A stretch of DNA of 64,000 nucleotides. It comes from Ashinkailepas kermadecensis. Lineage: Eukaryota; Arthropoda; Thecostraca; Neolepadidae. Location of the stretch: contig JAOTOM010004325.1 of assembly GCA_034440615.1 (NCBI GenBank), forward strand, positions 201,377 to 265,376, in the 5' to 3' direction. The first letter of the stretch is position 1. Each line of letters starts with the position of its first letter. This document shows, piece by piece, positions 21,201-31,770 of the stretch. The translations under genes were made by a program, and so were the position numbers. Under the pieces are notes generated by a model that saw nothing but the letters and a program-made list of their open reading frames with translations, made no database searches and was not told the DNA's origin.

Positions 21201-21609
21201 AATCTGGCGAGCAAGTCGTGTAGTCGGAATTCAACCAACTAGCTCAGCTTATCGTATGCACAGGAAGAGCCATGCTTGACAATGCAAAATACAGGGCAGG
21301 GTTCCTCTGTGAGTGCTGGACTTTTGGTACTGTAATAGCATTCATATTTGGCGCACTCGGTATCTGCCGCGGTGAAGTATAATGTGCCTTACATACGATC
21401 AAGACAAAATATCTTCCGTGCTGATGTGCTCCGTGTGATTTTCCAGGTTTCTGTCCGTATGCGTCGCACCATGTGCGTTCTAACATTTGAGCCATCCCGA
21501 ACATTTTCATAAAACAACATCCGTCTGCCGGCGTATTTCATACGAACTCCATGCTTTCACACATTCGTGCTCCAACCAACAGATTGCAGGTCTACGCCGA
21601 TTCAAGACA
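21201..21609. other. No gene confirmed
   Basis: Spacer between family D and the 35-bp repeat. An 88-codon minus-strand frame (21244-21510) has no recognisable features. Confidence 0.45.
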
Positions 21610-21714
21610 ACCCAGACCGAACTACCCGTGTCCACAGTGCCCGAACCCAGACCGAACTAGCCGTGTCCACAGTGCCCGAACCCAGACCGAACTACCCGTG
21701 TCCACAGTGCCCGA
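21610..21714 (+). repeat. 35-bp tandem repeat, 3 copies, just upstream of a candidate exon
   Basis: Unit CCCAGACCGAACTACCCGTG then TCCACAGTGCCCGAA. Each copy contains TGTCCACAG, a splice-acceptor-like string. The 35-bp length shifts frame with each copy. Confidence 0.93.
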
Positions 21715-21738
21715 ACACCAGCGGCCTCGCGTGTGCAG

Positions 21739-21888
21739 TCTGCCCAACGAGCCGTACAACCCGCCAGACCACGACCACATCTACCGGCTGCGCACGTTCA
21801 GCATCAGCCGCAAGGGCGTGGTGATCGGCGGCGACTCGCTCGTCTCGCGCTCCAACACGTCGGCCGGCTCGACGGCCACGCTCAGCAG
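21739..21888 (+). CDS. Candidate exon 3, possible RGK-family small GTPase N-terminal segment
   Basis: Acceptor GTGTGCAG ends at 21738 and donor CAGCAG/GTCAGA follows 21888, giving one leading base, 49 codons and two trailing bases. The frame reads LPNEPYNPPDHDHIYRLRTF, then SISRKGVVIGGDS and a Ser/Thr-rich SNTSAGSTATLS. From memory, invertebrate RGK (Rem/Rad/Gem-like) proteins carry an N-terminal RLRxFSxxxKGxVxxGDS motif before the GTPase domain; I consider the match good but unverified. RGK proteins bind GTP weakly and regulate voltage-gated calcium channels. No GTPase motif is visible here. Phase 2 at the end matches the exon at 26416. The last ~50 bp of exon and the donor are copied in a 71-bp tandem duplication. 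Confidence 0.55.
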
Positions 21889-21979
21889 GTCAGAGCCGGC
21901 TCGCCGTCGCTCGTCTCGCGCTCCAACACGTCGGCCGGCTCGACGGCCACGCTCAGCAGGTCAGAGCCGGCTCGCCGTC
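21838..21979 (+). repeat. 71-bp tandem duplication spanning an exon end and its donor site
   Basis: CGTCTCGCGCTCCAACACGT occurs at 21841 and 21912, and CAGCAGGTCAGAGCC follows in both. The two candidate donors are at 21888 and 21959; use of the second would shift the frame by two bases. Confidence 0.95.
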
Positions 21980-22581
21980 GGCCACACCGCGCCAGTCGGA
22001 GGTGGGCGTGGCCTCTGTGCTAACCGGAGCATGACCTCGGTGGCGCTGCCCGCCCCAGCGAAGTAGTCTATTGTCACACACGCCACACAGGGAATTGTGA
22101 ACACCGTGCTGCGATAGTTTTCAGATGGATGTGTCGAAGCATTGCTATGTCTGGAGTTTTGACAATTGTTCACGAACGTTTGCTGAATTTTCCTTCGCTG
22201 AAGCTGTAAATGGCCAGAGAACCTGTGCAGTTTGGTACCGATAAGTTTCCCTGTCAGATGTGATGCTGTTTGCGATATTTGACGTTACACTTTAAGCTTT
22301 TTACGCGCATTGGAAATAAAGTCCTCGTAATAATTAGCCTGACGAAAGTAAAAACAAAAATACACACTAGTTCCTCACCTAAATGCTAGAATTGCCAATC
22401 CTGAGCACCCTTAGGGGAAAGTACATCGAGATTCCCCCTTTTCGTAAGACAGCTGTGGTCAGAAGAGCAGCTGCAAAAGGTCGTTTTTTCATTCTTTATT
22501 TCCTATGGGTATGCTGAGAAGCCACGCGTGTCCCCATTTTCGACACAGTGTCTAGGAATGAAATATCCGCCCAGTCCTCTT
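21980..22581. other. Proposed intron 3, no further gene seen
   Basis: The first 90 bp stay GC-rich and open to a stop at 22064-22066; the rest is AT-rich and featureless. Confidence 0.4.
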
Positions 22582-22810
22582 TTAAAAAAAAGTAAATTGG
22601 ACGAGAGCATGAATCAAGTTCAGCCTGGATTCCAAAAGATCCAGATCTGGATGGTGGTCTACACCCACTGATGCATCACCAACATATCTAGGCCAATATG
22701 CATCAGTGCCAATGATCAGTCTATAATGATCGGTCTCAAAGATTTCTATGAGCATGCATGCCAAGATCGGACACAACGATGAGCCCATCACAAGTCCTCT
22801 GTTTGATAAT
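22582..22810 (-). pseudogene. Penelope-like element reverse-transcriptase fragment
   Basis: The minus strand reads GLVMGSSLCPILACMLIEIF, then a segment ending RYVGDASV, then LESRLNLIHALVQFTF. MGSxLxPILA..., xRYVDDxx and LNxxHxxIQFT are the successive motifs of Penelope-like reverse transcriptases. The catalytic YVDD here is YVGD, so the copy would be inactive. Sequence toward 23050 on this strand does not extend the match clearly. A Penelope GIY-YIG domain on the same strand at 42.5 kb may be from the same family. Confidence 0.72.
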
Positions 22811-23437
22811 ATTCCTCTATCTCAAGCTGCTCGGAATTCTATGATTATCTGTGAAAGCTAAGGAAATTGAATTCGAACGAGATCCAAACTACCCCTCACA
22901 ATATTCAAAGCATGTCTCACAAGTCACACAATGACGAGCATAATGATCTTGCTCAACTAGATCTTCAATGAAGATGGAATTAGATAGCATCAAGAACAGA
23001 AAATGTTTCTGCTCAGCTTGCGTTGCTGAGCAATTCGTACCAAGATCTGCGCCTGCCCAGCTTTGCTATTCGGGTCGTGTCATTTCGGTCAGCGTGCGAG
23101 GATATCTGAAAGATGGAGTCACTTTAGATCCTTGAGAACCGCAACAATGGAACTCATCCGCTGCATTATCTGATGGTAAGACTACTACGCAAGGACATGG
23201 ACCAAAAACGTAACGTTCAAACTGGGTTGTTAGGCTTGTGTGAAGCCAGCTCATGGCCAAAGACGCAGCGAATCATGATTTTATCACACGCCTTTCAGTT
23301 CGACTCCTTTCACGGACGAAAATGCAAACTTTGCCACTCGGACCGAGGTTCGCCGCCGGATCCAGGAAGGAAGCCTATCCGTGCATCATCACCTGCAGCC
23401 AGTGGTATTCTGCTATTGACATTGACACGTGACATTC

Positions 23438-23527
23438 TCCGAGACTTGACCGAGACTTGTCCGAGACTTGTCCGAGACTTGTCCGATACTTGTCCGAGAC
23501 TTGTCCGAGACTTGTCCGAGACTTGTC
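23438..23527. repeat. 11-bp minisatellite, 8 copies
   Basis: Unit CGAGACTTGTC with single changes (GACC, GATA). Confidence 0.94.
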
Positions 23528-23599
23528 GCGTGTGCAGCGTTATCAATCAACAAGCATCCGGACCTACCCAAGCAGGCACCTCAATCCACTGTTCTGGTT

Positions 23600-23790
23600 T
23601 CAAGCACAGTCAAATGAGACGAAACTGTCGTTGAGGAAAGTGATTGCATTTCAAAGATGCGTGTACTACTGGAGTGCATTGCCACCTACGGTCCTGTTCC
23701 AAGTGTAAGTGCTGAAAAAGTAAGTGATAAATTGCGGAAGAAAGCTCGTAAGAACCTCAATAAGCCTGTCAGGGGAGACAGGCCTCACGC
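23600..23790 (+). pseudogene. Possible LINE C-terminal remnant
   Basis: The frame with LSLRKVIAFQRCVYYWSALP, then after shifts VSDKLRKKARKNLNKPVRGD, resembles the FSQRVVxxWNxLP...FKxxLD tail of CR1-type ORFs. Divergent and broken. Confidence 0.35.
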
Positions 23791-24395
23791 CTGATAGAGG
23801 AAGTATCCAGGAACACCTCACATGAATAGCTCACCAAAAACGTACTTATTTGGAGCGTCCGTGCATCTCATTTTTCCATGCATAGGAACCGCCCCACACC
23901 AACTATCGAGGAAACTGGCCTTGTTGGGACAGGTATGTGACAGCAACTTACGAAATTCGGGTGACATATTGCGAAGACACGGGTGCATGGACTTCACTCA
24001 CAGCAGGCTAAGGAGTTTCTATCTGAAATTGTTTCTTACCATGCACTTGCATGGTAACTGCTTCGGAAGCTTTGGGCCTAACTCGATTGTTTGCATACTG
24101 AAGAGTCACTTTGAATATGACTCGATAGCTTGGATTGCCCCTTACCAAACCGCCACTTTGGATCTTACTGGATAGTTTGAATGGACCTTTGCCGAACTTT
24201 TCAGCTGGTGCAATCATGCGTAGGAATCGTATTTATTTGGAGCATTAAAATTTCGCAGGGAGGAATATGGCCAAATCGTCGGGCTGGCGACTGCCTCGCC
24301 ACTAAGTCTTGGCATGTTTGCTTACGAAAACCCTTGATATCGACCATTATAGATCGATCAGCGGCACTGATGAAGATTGGCTTCGATCCGTTGGT
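23791..24395. other. No gene seen
   Basis: Chance ORFs only (longest 117 codons at 23822-24175, no signature). Confidence 0.45.
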
Positions 24396-24565
24396 CAGTG
24401 GTGCATCCAGGATTTTTATAGGGGGGACTAATGCAAATTAACGAAATAGAGACAGGTTTCGGGTTTCGCATGGAGAAAATATCCAAATATCTTGTTTAAT
24501 ATAATGTATTTTTGGTTGCTAAGGGAGGGGGAGGGGGCGCCCACCTTTGGCTGTGCCTCCGCTGT
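24396..24565 (+). mobile_element. Family F-like short element
   Basis: Begins CAGTGGTGCATCCAGGATTT with a G run (GGGGGGACTA), and ends GGCTGTGCCTCCGCTG after GGGAGGGGGAGGGGG. Imperfect terminal inverted repeats; flanks TTGGT and TTGAT are a possible five-base target duplication. Confidence 0.45.
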
Positions 24566-25109
24566 TGATGCCTTACCAGTATATTCGAAAATGGTCCAAC
24601 ATGTTGCGGCTTTTCACATTTTCACGTCAGGTGTGTAAAACATTGTTGTATAAAATAAACACGGCTAAAAGTGGTCTAAAATAAGCACGGCTATACGTGG
24701 CAGTTCATTAGCATTCTCAATGGCACACATACATACATCAATCCATTTGACCAGTGGCCCTTTCATTTCGTCGACGGTCGTCCTGGTGCTTATGTACCAG
24801 GATGTAGATCACTATGCTCTTAAATCTACATGGAACTGTATTCATCAGCTCATCAAATTTACGTCGGATGCAGAGGATGTTGACAACATATATTCCTAGG
24901 TATTTTACGATTCTGAGTACCGTAGTCCAGTCGCTTGTTGTGACGACTGAAATACTTAGAAACGTCATCAAATTCAGTAGTGTGTGGCTTATTTCACTTC
25001 GTCGTTTTCAGAATAGATAGATCCAATTCGGATTTGCCATCGTTTGAAGATGCTTTGTGAATGCGTTTTCAATTCGAAAAGTACAATACATATCTGCATT
25101 AGACTTCCT
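24566..25109. other. No gene seen
   Basis: AT-rich spacer. A GTCCTGGTGCTTATGTACCAGGAT imperfect hairpin lies near 24778-24802. Confidence 0.45.
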
Positions 25110-25545
25110 GCGCTGTAGACACGGGATCAGCACCATACCGCGGTCGGCAGAGGTGTGGACCGATCGCTGTAGACACGGGATCAGCACCATACCACGGTCG
25201 ACAGAAGTGTGGACCGATCGCTGTAGACACGGGATCAGCACCATACCACGGTCGGCAGAGGTGTGGACCGATCGCTGTAGACACGGGATCAGCACCATAC
25301 CACGGTCGGCAGAGGTGTGGACCGATCGATGTAGACACGGGATCAGCACCATACCACGGTCGGCAGAGGTGTGGACCGATCGCTGTAGACACGGGATCAG
25401 CACCATACCACGGTCGGCAGAGGTGTGGACCGATCGCTGTAGACACGGGATCAGCACCATACCACGGTCGGCAGAGGTGTGGACCGATCGCTGTAGACAC
25501 GGGATCAGCACCGTACCACGGTCGGCAGAGGTGTGGACCGATCTC
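25110..25545. repeat. 54-bp minisatellite, 8 copies
   Basis: Unit GCTGTAGACACGGGATCAGC, ACCATACCACGGTCGGCAGA, GGTGTGGACCGATC. Very uniform. 54 is divisible by three, so frames stay open on both strands. Confidence 0.97.
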
Positions 25546-26092
25546 AATTGGCCGGACTCGAAAGTCCGTGAAGACATAGATGGTGGGTTACGGTCAAAGT
25601 GAAGGATGGGACGGGCGCACGGGGCGATACGGCGACGGGAAGTGCCATCGCAGAGCTTAACCTTAAATGCAGAAAGCTTATAAATCAGAGAAAATGTTGT
25701 AATTGGTGCACAAATCGCTATGAATAGCACGTCTAGTTCCGAGTGAAGAAGTAGGACTTCAAGCATTAAAATTATAATTATAGTTGTTAAAATTATTAAA
25801 TTTGGGGAAAACTGTCCTAAGCGTTTGCTACTACTAATTGCGATCAGAGGCGCTGGCGGTCAGTTGTCCTTGGCCCATCACTGTCAAAATATGCAAATCC
25901 AGTCAGTTGCGTTTAGCGTTTAAACACTAAAAAACTCAGCGCAGAGCTTGGATTCCTGCACGGAAGTGGAGTACAATTAAAGCAACAAAAAGTAAACACG
26001 AACCTAATGCCGACGCGGTTTGCCGGTTCCCATAGAGCCAGCAGATAATCAACGCAACACACACTCGGGCGCCTCGGTATAAACACTATCCG
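25546..26092. other. No gene seen
   Basis: Spacer; a GGCCGGACTCGAAAGTCCG imperfect hairpin follows the array. Confidence 0.45.
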
Positions 26093-26400
26093 GGTGGCAT
26101 GTCTTTGCAAACACGTGCAATGCGCTTGAAGAGTGCTGCTGTTACCGCAGCAGCCGTAGGGTCCATAGTGAGGCCATTGTTTGAACACTATCCAGGTAGC
26201 ATGTCTATGCAAGTACATATATGGCGCTTGAAGAGTGCTGCTGTTACCGCAGCAGCCCTAGGGTCCATAATGAGGTCATTGTTTGAACACTATTCAGGTA
26301 GCATGTCTATGCATGTACATATATGGCGCTTGAAGAGTGCTGCTGCTACCGCAGACCTGGGGTCCACAATGAGGACGTTATTTCTGCATAATGAGGCCAT
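26093..26400. repeat. 102-bp tandem repeat, 3 copies
   Basis: AACACTATCCGGGTGGCATG recurs at about 26081, 26187 and 26289 with GAAGAGTGCTGCTGTTACCG in each. The shared GAGGCCATTGTTT end also forms the pyrimidine-rich run before the exon at 26416. Confidence 0.93.
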
Positions 26401-26415
26401 TGTTTCTCGTCACAG

Positions 26416-26466
26416 AAGTCCCAGCGGCACGCGGACGCCACGTGACGGTTCGCCTCGAACATCCAG
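26416..26466 (+). CDS. Candidate micro-exon 4 (51 nt)
   Basis: Acceptor TTGTTTCTCGTCACAG ends at 26415, with a proper pyrimidine tract; donor CCAG/GTCAGT follows 26466. One leading base, 16 codons and two trailing bases read SPSGTRTPRDGSPRTS. The leading base completes the codon left open by exon 3 to Arg, joining a Ser/Thr-rich tail to a Ser/Arg/Pro-rich peptide of the same character. Length divisible by three means skipping would keep the frame. Short exons are easy to find by chance, hence the moderate score. Confidence 0.45.
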
Positions 26467-27086
26467 GTCAGTAACTGGCAGTCCAGTGGCGGTGTCTCCT
26501 AATGGCCGCATCGTCATGCTGTCATTGCATTTTCCTCATGATGTGTAGCAGGGCAGGGAGCACCTGGATGTGGATGCGATCAGGGTTTCCATTCACTGTA
26601 CCCGTAAGCTGGCATATGACGTGACTCAGCTGTTAAATATTTCAACGCAGTTACAGCCGATACGTGTTATTAATCCGCTCCGTCTCTGGGGGGGGGGGAT
26701 TTTACACCTCTCCCAATGTTTTCCGCGGATGGTGAAAACGGCGAGCGGCAGCGCGCCAAAATTTCGCGTACCCTCTTCCCCAACAATGTGGCATGTTGTG
26801 TGAAATGTTTGAGGTTAGGTCATCTATGGGAACGGAATTAGTCAAGGTCAAGTGAGGTCACCTCCAAAAACGTTCAACCAGTCGTCACGCTTTACCTGAT
26901 AAGGATATTTGAATGAAACCTGTAGCGTTTGCTTAGCTTTAGGGATACAAGAAAACGCACCAGATGAGTTTTTTTTTCCTTTTTGATCACTTATTAGTTT
27001 TGCATATTTGCCCACTTGCGCTAAAATAGATGATTCTGGCTAAAGCAAGTACTTTTTATGATGCGATAGAAGACGAAGCGAGCATC
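26467..27086. other. No gene seen
   Basis: Intron-like; G run at 26690-26698. Confidence 0.5.
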
Positions 27087-27119
27087 GTTTTCGCCGAAGG
27101 AGCATCGTTCGGCGAAAAC
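27087..27119. repeat. 12-bp hairpin
   Basis: GTTTTCGCCGAA at 27087-27098 and its complement at 27108-27119, 9-nt loop. The word GAGCATCGTT is also repeated directly around it. Confidence 0.9.
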
Positions 27120-28158
27120 AGCACTGCGATGGGAAACATCTCATCATGATGGCGTTTTACGGCAAGCGTGATATCATCAAAACCACAGAATTAAATGTTA
27201 ATATACATTAAAAAGAGCATTCAGTCACAATGAAACGGGCTTCATGTACGTACAACTTTTAATACGTATTTACGTGTGGTTTGTTCACAATCGTTGTGCA
27301 ATCAGCATCATGTGCGGAAAATACCGAATGCGGAGCATATAGTCACATTAGAGTCTACCCTTTTGGAACATAGGAAGTGTAGCTGGTTCATATAGCTACT
27401 TTGATCAGTTTATTGATACTTACTGCGTGCCGTTATTGTATTTTATTCGTGAGTGGTGATGCAAAATGAGAGAAACGGCCAGAAAAGACAAATTACAGAT
27501 ATTTCCTCTATACACGTGGCATGGTGGCACGCGTTTAAGAAACCGCATGAACTGAAGCGATTGGAATATCATTTCTCTACAAAATATGCAAAGTGTGTGA
27601 AAATCGCGAACGGGGTTGCCGAGTTAAAATAAACGTTAAAATAAATGAACTTTTCGGCATTTCGTGTTTAGCCGGTTTTCGCATTTCCCATGTTAAACCA
27701 ATGGGCCAAACAATTGTTTTCACCTGGTTTTCGACACGCACCACGTGCTCATCATTCGTCGCACACGACAGCCGACGAGACACGGGGTGACCTTGAACAG
27801 TTTTTCTACGTCGTGGTGAAAATTAGTCCCCTCAGTCTCCAACAACCGCGGCGTGATCGAAATCGACAAAAATATAGACCGGCGTCAAAATATGCGACAT
27901 TATCGCGGTGAGGTCGCAGCTCAAGCTCTTCGGATTTCCTCATTAAAATGAGAAAACATACTCAACGTCGGAAAAAACCATAGCGCTTTGACATTGGCTG
28001 ATTGGACCCACCCAGTGATGACGCAGCCTGTGCGTGCTCATAATCACACTCTGGACAAGGGGTAGAACACTATTTTTTGCGACATGATATGCGAGCTGCT
28101 TTTCTGACAGTACAAATCGCGAAAATCGCGAGCGACCACAACTATCTCAGGCAGACAA
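27120..28158. other. No gene seen
   Basis: AT-rich sequence with short ORFs only. Confidence 0.5.
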
Positions 28159-28910
28159 ACATTTACACCGTGCGGCAATGGTAGGGTACGGTTGGGACCA
28201 TGCGGCAGTGGTAGGGTACGGTTGGGACCATAGGGCAGTGGTAGGGTACGGTTGGGACCATAGGGCAGTGGTAGGGTACGGTTGGGACCATGCGGCAGTG
28301 GTAGGGTACGGTTGGGACCATAGGGCAGTGGTAGGGTACGGTTGGGACCATAGGGCAGTGGTAGGGTACGGTTGGGACCATGCGGCAGTGGTAGGTTGCG
28401 GTTGGGACCATAGGGCAGTGGTAGGGTACGGTTGGGACCATGCGGCAGTGGTAGGGTGCGGTTGGGACCATAGGGCAGTGGTAGGGTGCGGTTGGGACCA
28501 TAGGGCAGTGGTAGGGTACGGTTGGGACCATAGGGCAGTGGTAGGGTACGGTTGGGACCATACGGCAGTGGTAGGGTACGGTTGGGACCATACGGCAGTG
28601 GTAGGGTACGGTTGGGACCATACGGCAGTGGTAGGATACGGTTGGGACCATAGGGCAGTGGTAGGGTACGGTTGGGACCATGCGGCAGTGGTAGGGTACG
28701 GTTGGGACCATGCGGCAGTGGTAGGGTACGGTTGGGACCATACGGCAGTGGTAGGGTACGGTTGGGACCATACGGCAGTGGTAGGGTACGGTTGGGACCA
28801 TAGGGCAATGGTAGGGTACGGTTGGGACCATACGGCAGTGGTAGGGTACGGTTGGGACCATAGGGCAGTGGTAGGGTACGGTTGGGACCATACGGCAGTG
28901 GTAGGATACG
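28159..28910. repeat. 30-bp minisatellite, 25 copies
   Basis: Unit GGTAGGGTACGGTTGGGACC followed by ATAGGGCAGT, with three main variants at one site (TAGGGCA, TGCGGCA, TACGGCA). TACGGCA copies occur only in the right half. The 30-bp length keeps long frames open on both strands; these are not genes. Confidence 0.98.
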
Positions 28911-30388
28911 AGTTGATTGCGGTGCTCGTAAAAGTAGAATACGTACGAGTTGGAAATATGAATCATTCAGGTACTACTAGAGAGAACAATGCAGAACAGA
29001 ACGTACACTTCCTGTGTTTTCTTCATAATGTTGCAACGCAGTGCGACGCGATGTGGCGTGGAAATCTTGCCTATGGTTACTCCACCCTGTCTGGGGGGGG
29101 GGTCATTGCACGGGTCCCCTAGGTTTTGTTTTCCGCGAGGGCAAGAAAGGGCGGCGCACTGCGACGCAACATTTTTAGTACTTTTTCCTTGATCGTTGTT
29201 GCACCTGACGTGCAAGTTTCAACCTCAAATCATGTAAAGGCATTAACCTAGCTCAGGTCAAAAGACCGACTCAAAACAAATTTGAGGATCGATAGCTCAC
29301 GGAAATAAAGAACTATTGAAATGGAACTTCATTCATGAGTGCAATTGGATAGTGCCTACAAAAACCTATATCTCAGATTTTTATTTGTTGTCAGGTCAGT
29401 GACCTGAAATCACGGCCAATTTTGGCCAATTTTGGGCCAATATCCCTAATTGTGTAATATGCATATTTGTACTACCTTACTTTTATCTTGGTGTGCATAC
29501 ATAAGCATCAGGAGAAGTCTCTTATCCAATCAGCTTGACCTCCGTCAATTGACCTGAGATCGTGTTATGATAAAGTACGTAATGTGGGCTAAGCCCTGCG
29601 CAATGTGGGCTAACCTATTTAGACCTTGCTGGTCTTATAGTTTGCATTACACGACCTTCACTGCCCTAATGTGCAGATTTTTACAAAATATCAAAGTCAC
29701 AATTTTGATTGTGAAGCTTACTTAATACATGATAAGACCATTTTAGAACCCTACTCGTCGAGGGCTTTCCGATGATACCCGGCTTGTTTGCGTGCAATGC
29801 TTAGTTCGGAAGTTAGAGGGGTTCTTTAAGCCGGCGTTGAAAGGGGATCCAATCTGCTCTTTGCCGAATTTTCGCGATAACATAAAAACGCGTTGTGACA
29901 TCTGCACGAACTTTTCCATAATAGCTTTCACTTGATCAGTTGATCAATTGCCTTTTGTCAAAATTAAAACATATAAGGTCATGCGTTAGGCGTGAGGACG
30001 GCAAAGTGACGTCATGTTGCCGATTTTTGAGAGAGAAAAAAACGTGTCGTTGCACACAAATTGACATGGAATCCGAACGGATGGAGATTTTTAATGTCGG
30101 TGAAGGACAGTCGTGTGATAATTAGTAGGCAGGTAACATGTGATGTTGTTGTTTTGTTTCGTCTTTCACCTTGCAATGTAGACATGTCAAAGTAAGAAAT
30201 ATTGATGGAAAACTACTCAGAAATGGAAAACTACTAAGAAATATTGATGGAAAACATTTTACCCTTGGATACCAAATTTCGAAAAAGTGAAACAACATGT
30301 CCAAGACATGGCTAGGAGGAATGTCTGTGCCAAATTGTAAGCAATTATCTATAACAATGAGCGAGTGATGGCTTGAGATGTACCGCAG
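28911..30388. other. No gene seen
   Basis: Includes a G run at 29092-29101 and dispersed TGACCTGA words near 29399 and 29560. An imperfect direct repeat (AGAAATATTGATGGAAAAC) lies at about 30196-30255. Confidence 0.5.
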
Positions 30389-30641
30389 TGGAGCCATACC
30401 TCGGCGCGTCGTCCGGCGCGACTGCACCTCGCGGCCGCCGCCAGCCCCTGGCGACCGCTTAGTGGTGCGGTTCGGTGCGGCGGTAGTGTCACGGCTGTCA
30501 GTGGTGTTAGTGACATCAGCAGTGGCAGTGGCGGCTCAAGGTGTTGCTGCGCGGCCTGTGTAACGGAGCTGATTGGCCAGCCCGACCACAAGCGCCGCTG
30601 CTCTCACGTGTGCGGTTTGTGCAAGCGACTCAAACCCAGAG
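30389..30641 (+). other. GC-rich block, possible exon, frame unsettled
   Basis: GC-rich island with acceptor-like GTACCGCAG at 30388 and a weak donor CAGAG/GTGCAG at 30641. One frame is open throughout and ends in a Cys-rich peptide (CVTELIGQPDHKRRCSHVCG). Another frame starting with one leading base (compatible with phase 2 from 26466) reads GAIPRRVVRRDCTSRPPPAP. Without comparison neither can be preferred. A family F element abuts the right edge and may have cut an exon. Confidence 0.27.
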
Positions 30642-30824
30642 GTGCAGCCAACGGGGTGGGGGGGGGATCGGGAGCACCCTTAAAAATTACACTAAATCAA
30701 GCAAAAAAGTGTTGGATTGGCATCGCACCAAACCAGAAATTCGGCGCGCTTCGCGCACCGACATCGTTCTCCGTCACTTTTTTTCTGGTCGACTCCTCTT
30801 CCGAAAATCCTGGCTGCGCCACTG
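30642..30824 (-). mobile_element. Family F short TIR element
   Basis: On the minus strand begins CAGTGGCGCAGCCAGGATTT and ends in ...GTTGGCTGCAC after a C run. About 183 bp, non-coding. Confidence 0.6.
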
Positions 30825-31479
30825 CTCAGACCGGATGTAAGTGACACGTGATATCTCATGTGAACTATGTCACACTTTTTTGTTGTACGCTGCTTGAATG
30901 TATGGCATATTCGGTACTACTTGGTGTGTAATGGTATGTACTTAAATGCATATCTAGTAAAAAGGAATATATTGTGATTACTATCACTGCTCTGTTTACA
31001 GGTTCGCATGTTTCGGAGCTGTTGAATGCCGTCTAGTTCATCCATATCGGTCGACTAGTTTCCGAGCTATTCATTTTTTATTAGGCCAGCCTGATACCAT
31101 CTTGACCTTCTCGTCCCTCCCCTTCACCTTATCAAATGAAACCTGCAGTGCTACACGCGTGTAGATGTCTGTAGTACATGCAGATAAGACATGGCAATTG
31201 GATTGTCTGGAATTCCATTATAAACCATGGTAGTGCATCAATTCGCTTATTCACCGTCAAGGTCATCCATTTATCCTTGATCGTACGTGGCCTATGAACG
31301 AACAGCGGCGCTTGCTCACGTGCCTGATCCTCGAAATGACGGCAAAGCACTCACACGTCAAGTTTATACGGTGCAAATAGCAGAAGCAATGAGGCCAAGA
31401 TTTCAGCTCTCATTTTAACATTTTGATGAAATGTTCCATCTACATAAAAGTGCACCTCACCAAACACCAAACACCAAAC
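30825..31479. other. No gene seen
   Basis: Starts with GGATGTAAGTGAC, a donor-like string just outside the element; otherwise featureless. Confidence 0.45.
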
Positions 31480-31520
31480 GGGGGGGGTGTGTGTGTGTGG
31501 GTGTGTGTGTGGGTGTATGT

Positions 31521-31559
<39 letters not shown>

Positions 31560-31580
31560 TGTGTGTGTGTGTGTGTGTGT
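31480..31580. repeat. (GT)n microsatellite
   Basis: About 100 bp of GT with GG and AT interruptions, immediately before a family B module. Confidence 0.97.
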
Positions 31581-31587
31581 ACTTCCG

Positions 31588-31770
31588 AATCCGGTTTGTG
31601 GGGACAAAGTGTGCGTTTCCTACCCTGTTTCCGGGGTCATGCCGGTTTGTGGGGACAAATACTTGTCCCCGGAAACCGAATGCTTAGTTATTCATAGGAC
31701 ATGTACTCTATGCATCCTAGATGCGTTTTAAGTCAACATCGGTTTGTGGGGACACGGTTTTTCAGGTCCC
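31588..31770 (+). repeat. Family B module with TGTCCCC hairpins (partial copy)
   Basis: Contains CCGGTTTGTGGGGACAAA twice, a hairpin at 31643-31678 whose arms are CGGTTT..GGGGACAA and its complement, and TGTGGGGAC/GTCCCCACA arms at about 31746-31775. It follows a GT tract, as do the other copies. Confidence 0.75.

Noticed and set aside
25008..25766. 252-codon minus-strand frame
   Set aside because: Formed by the 54-bp array; flanking parts show no protein character.
28163..29122. Three overlapping frames of 254-314 codons
   Set aside because: All are products of the 30-bp array and are open on both strands.
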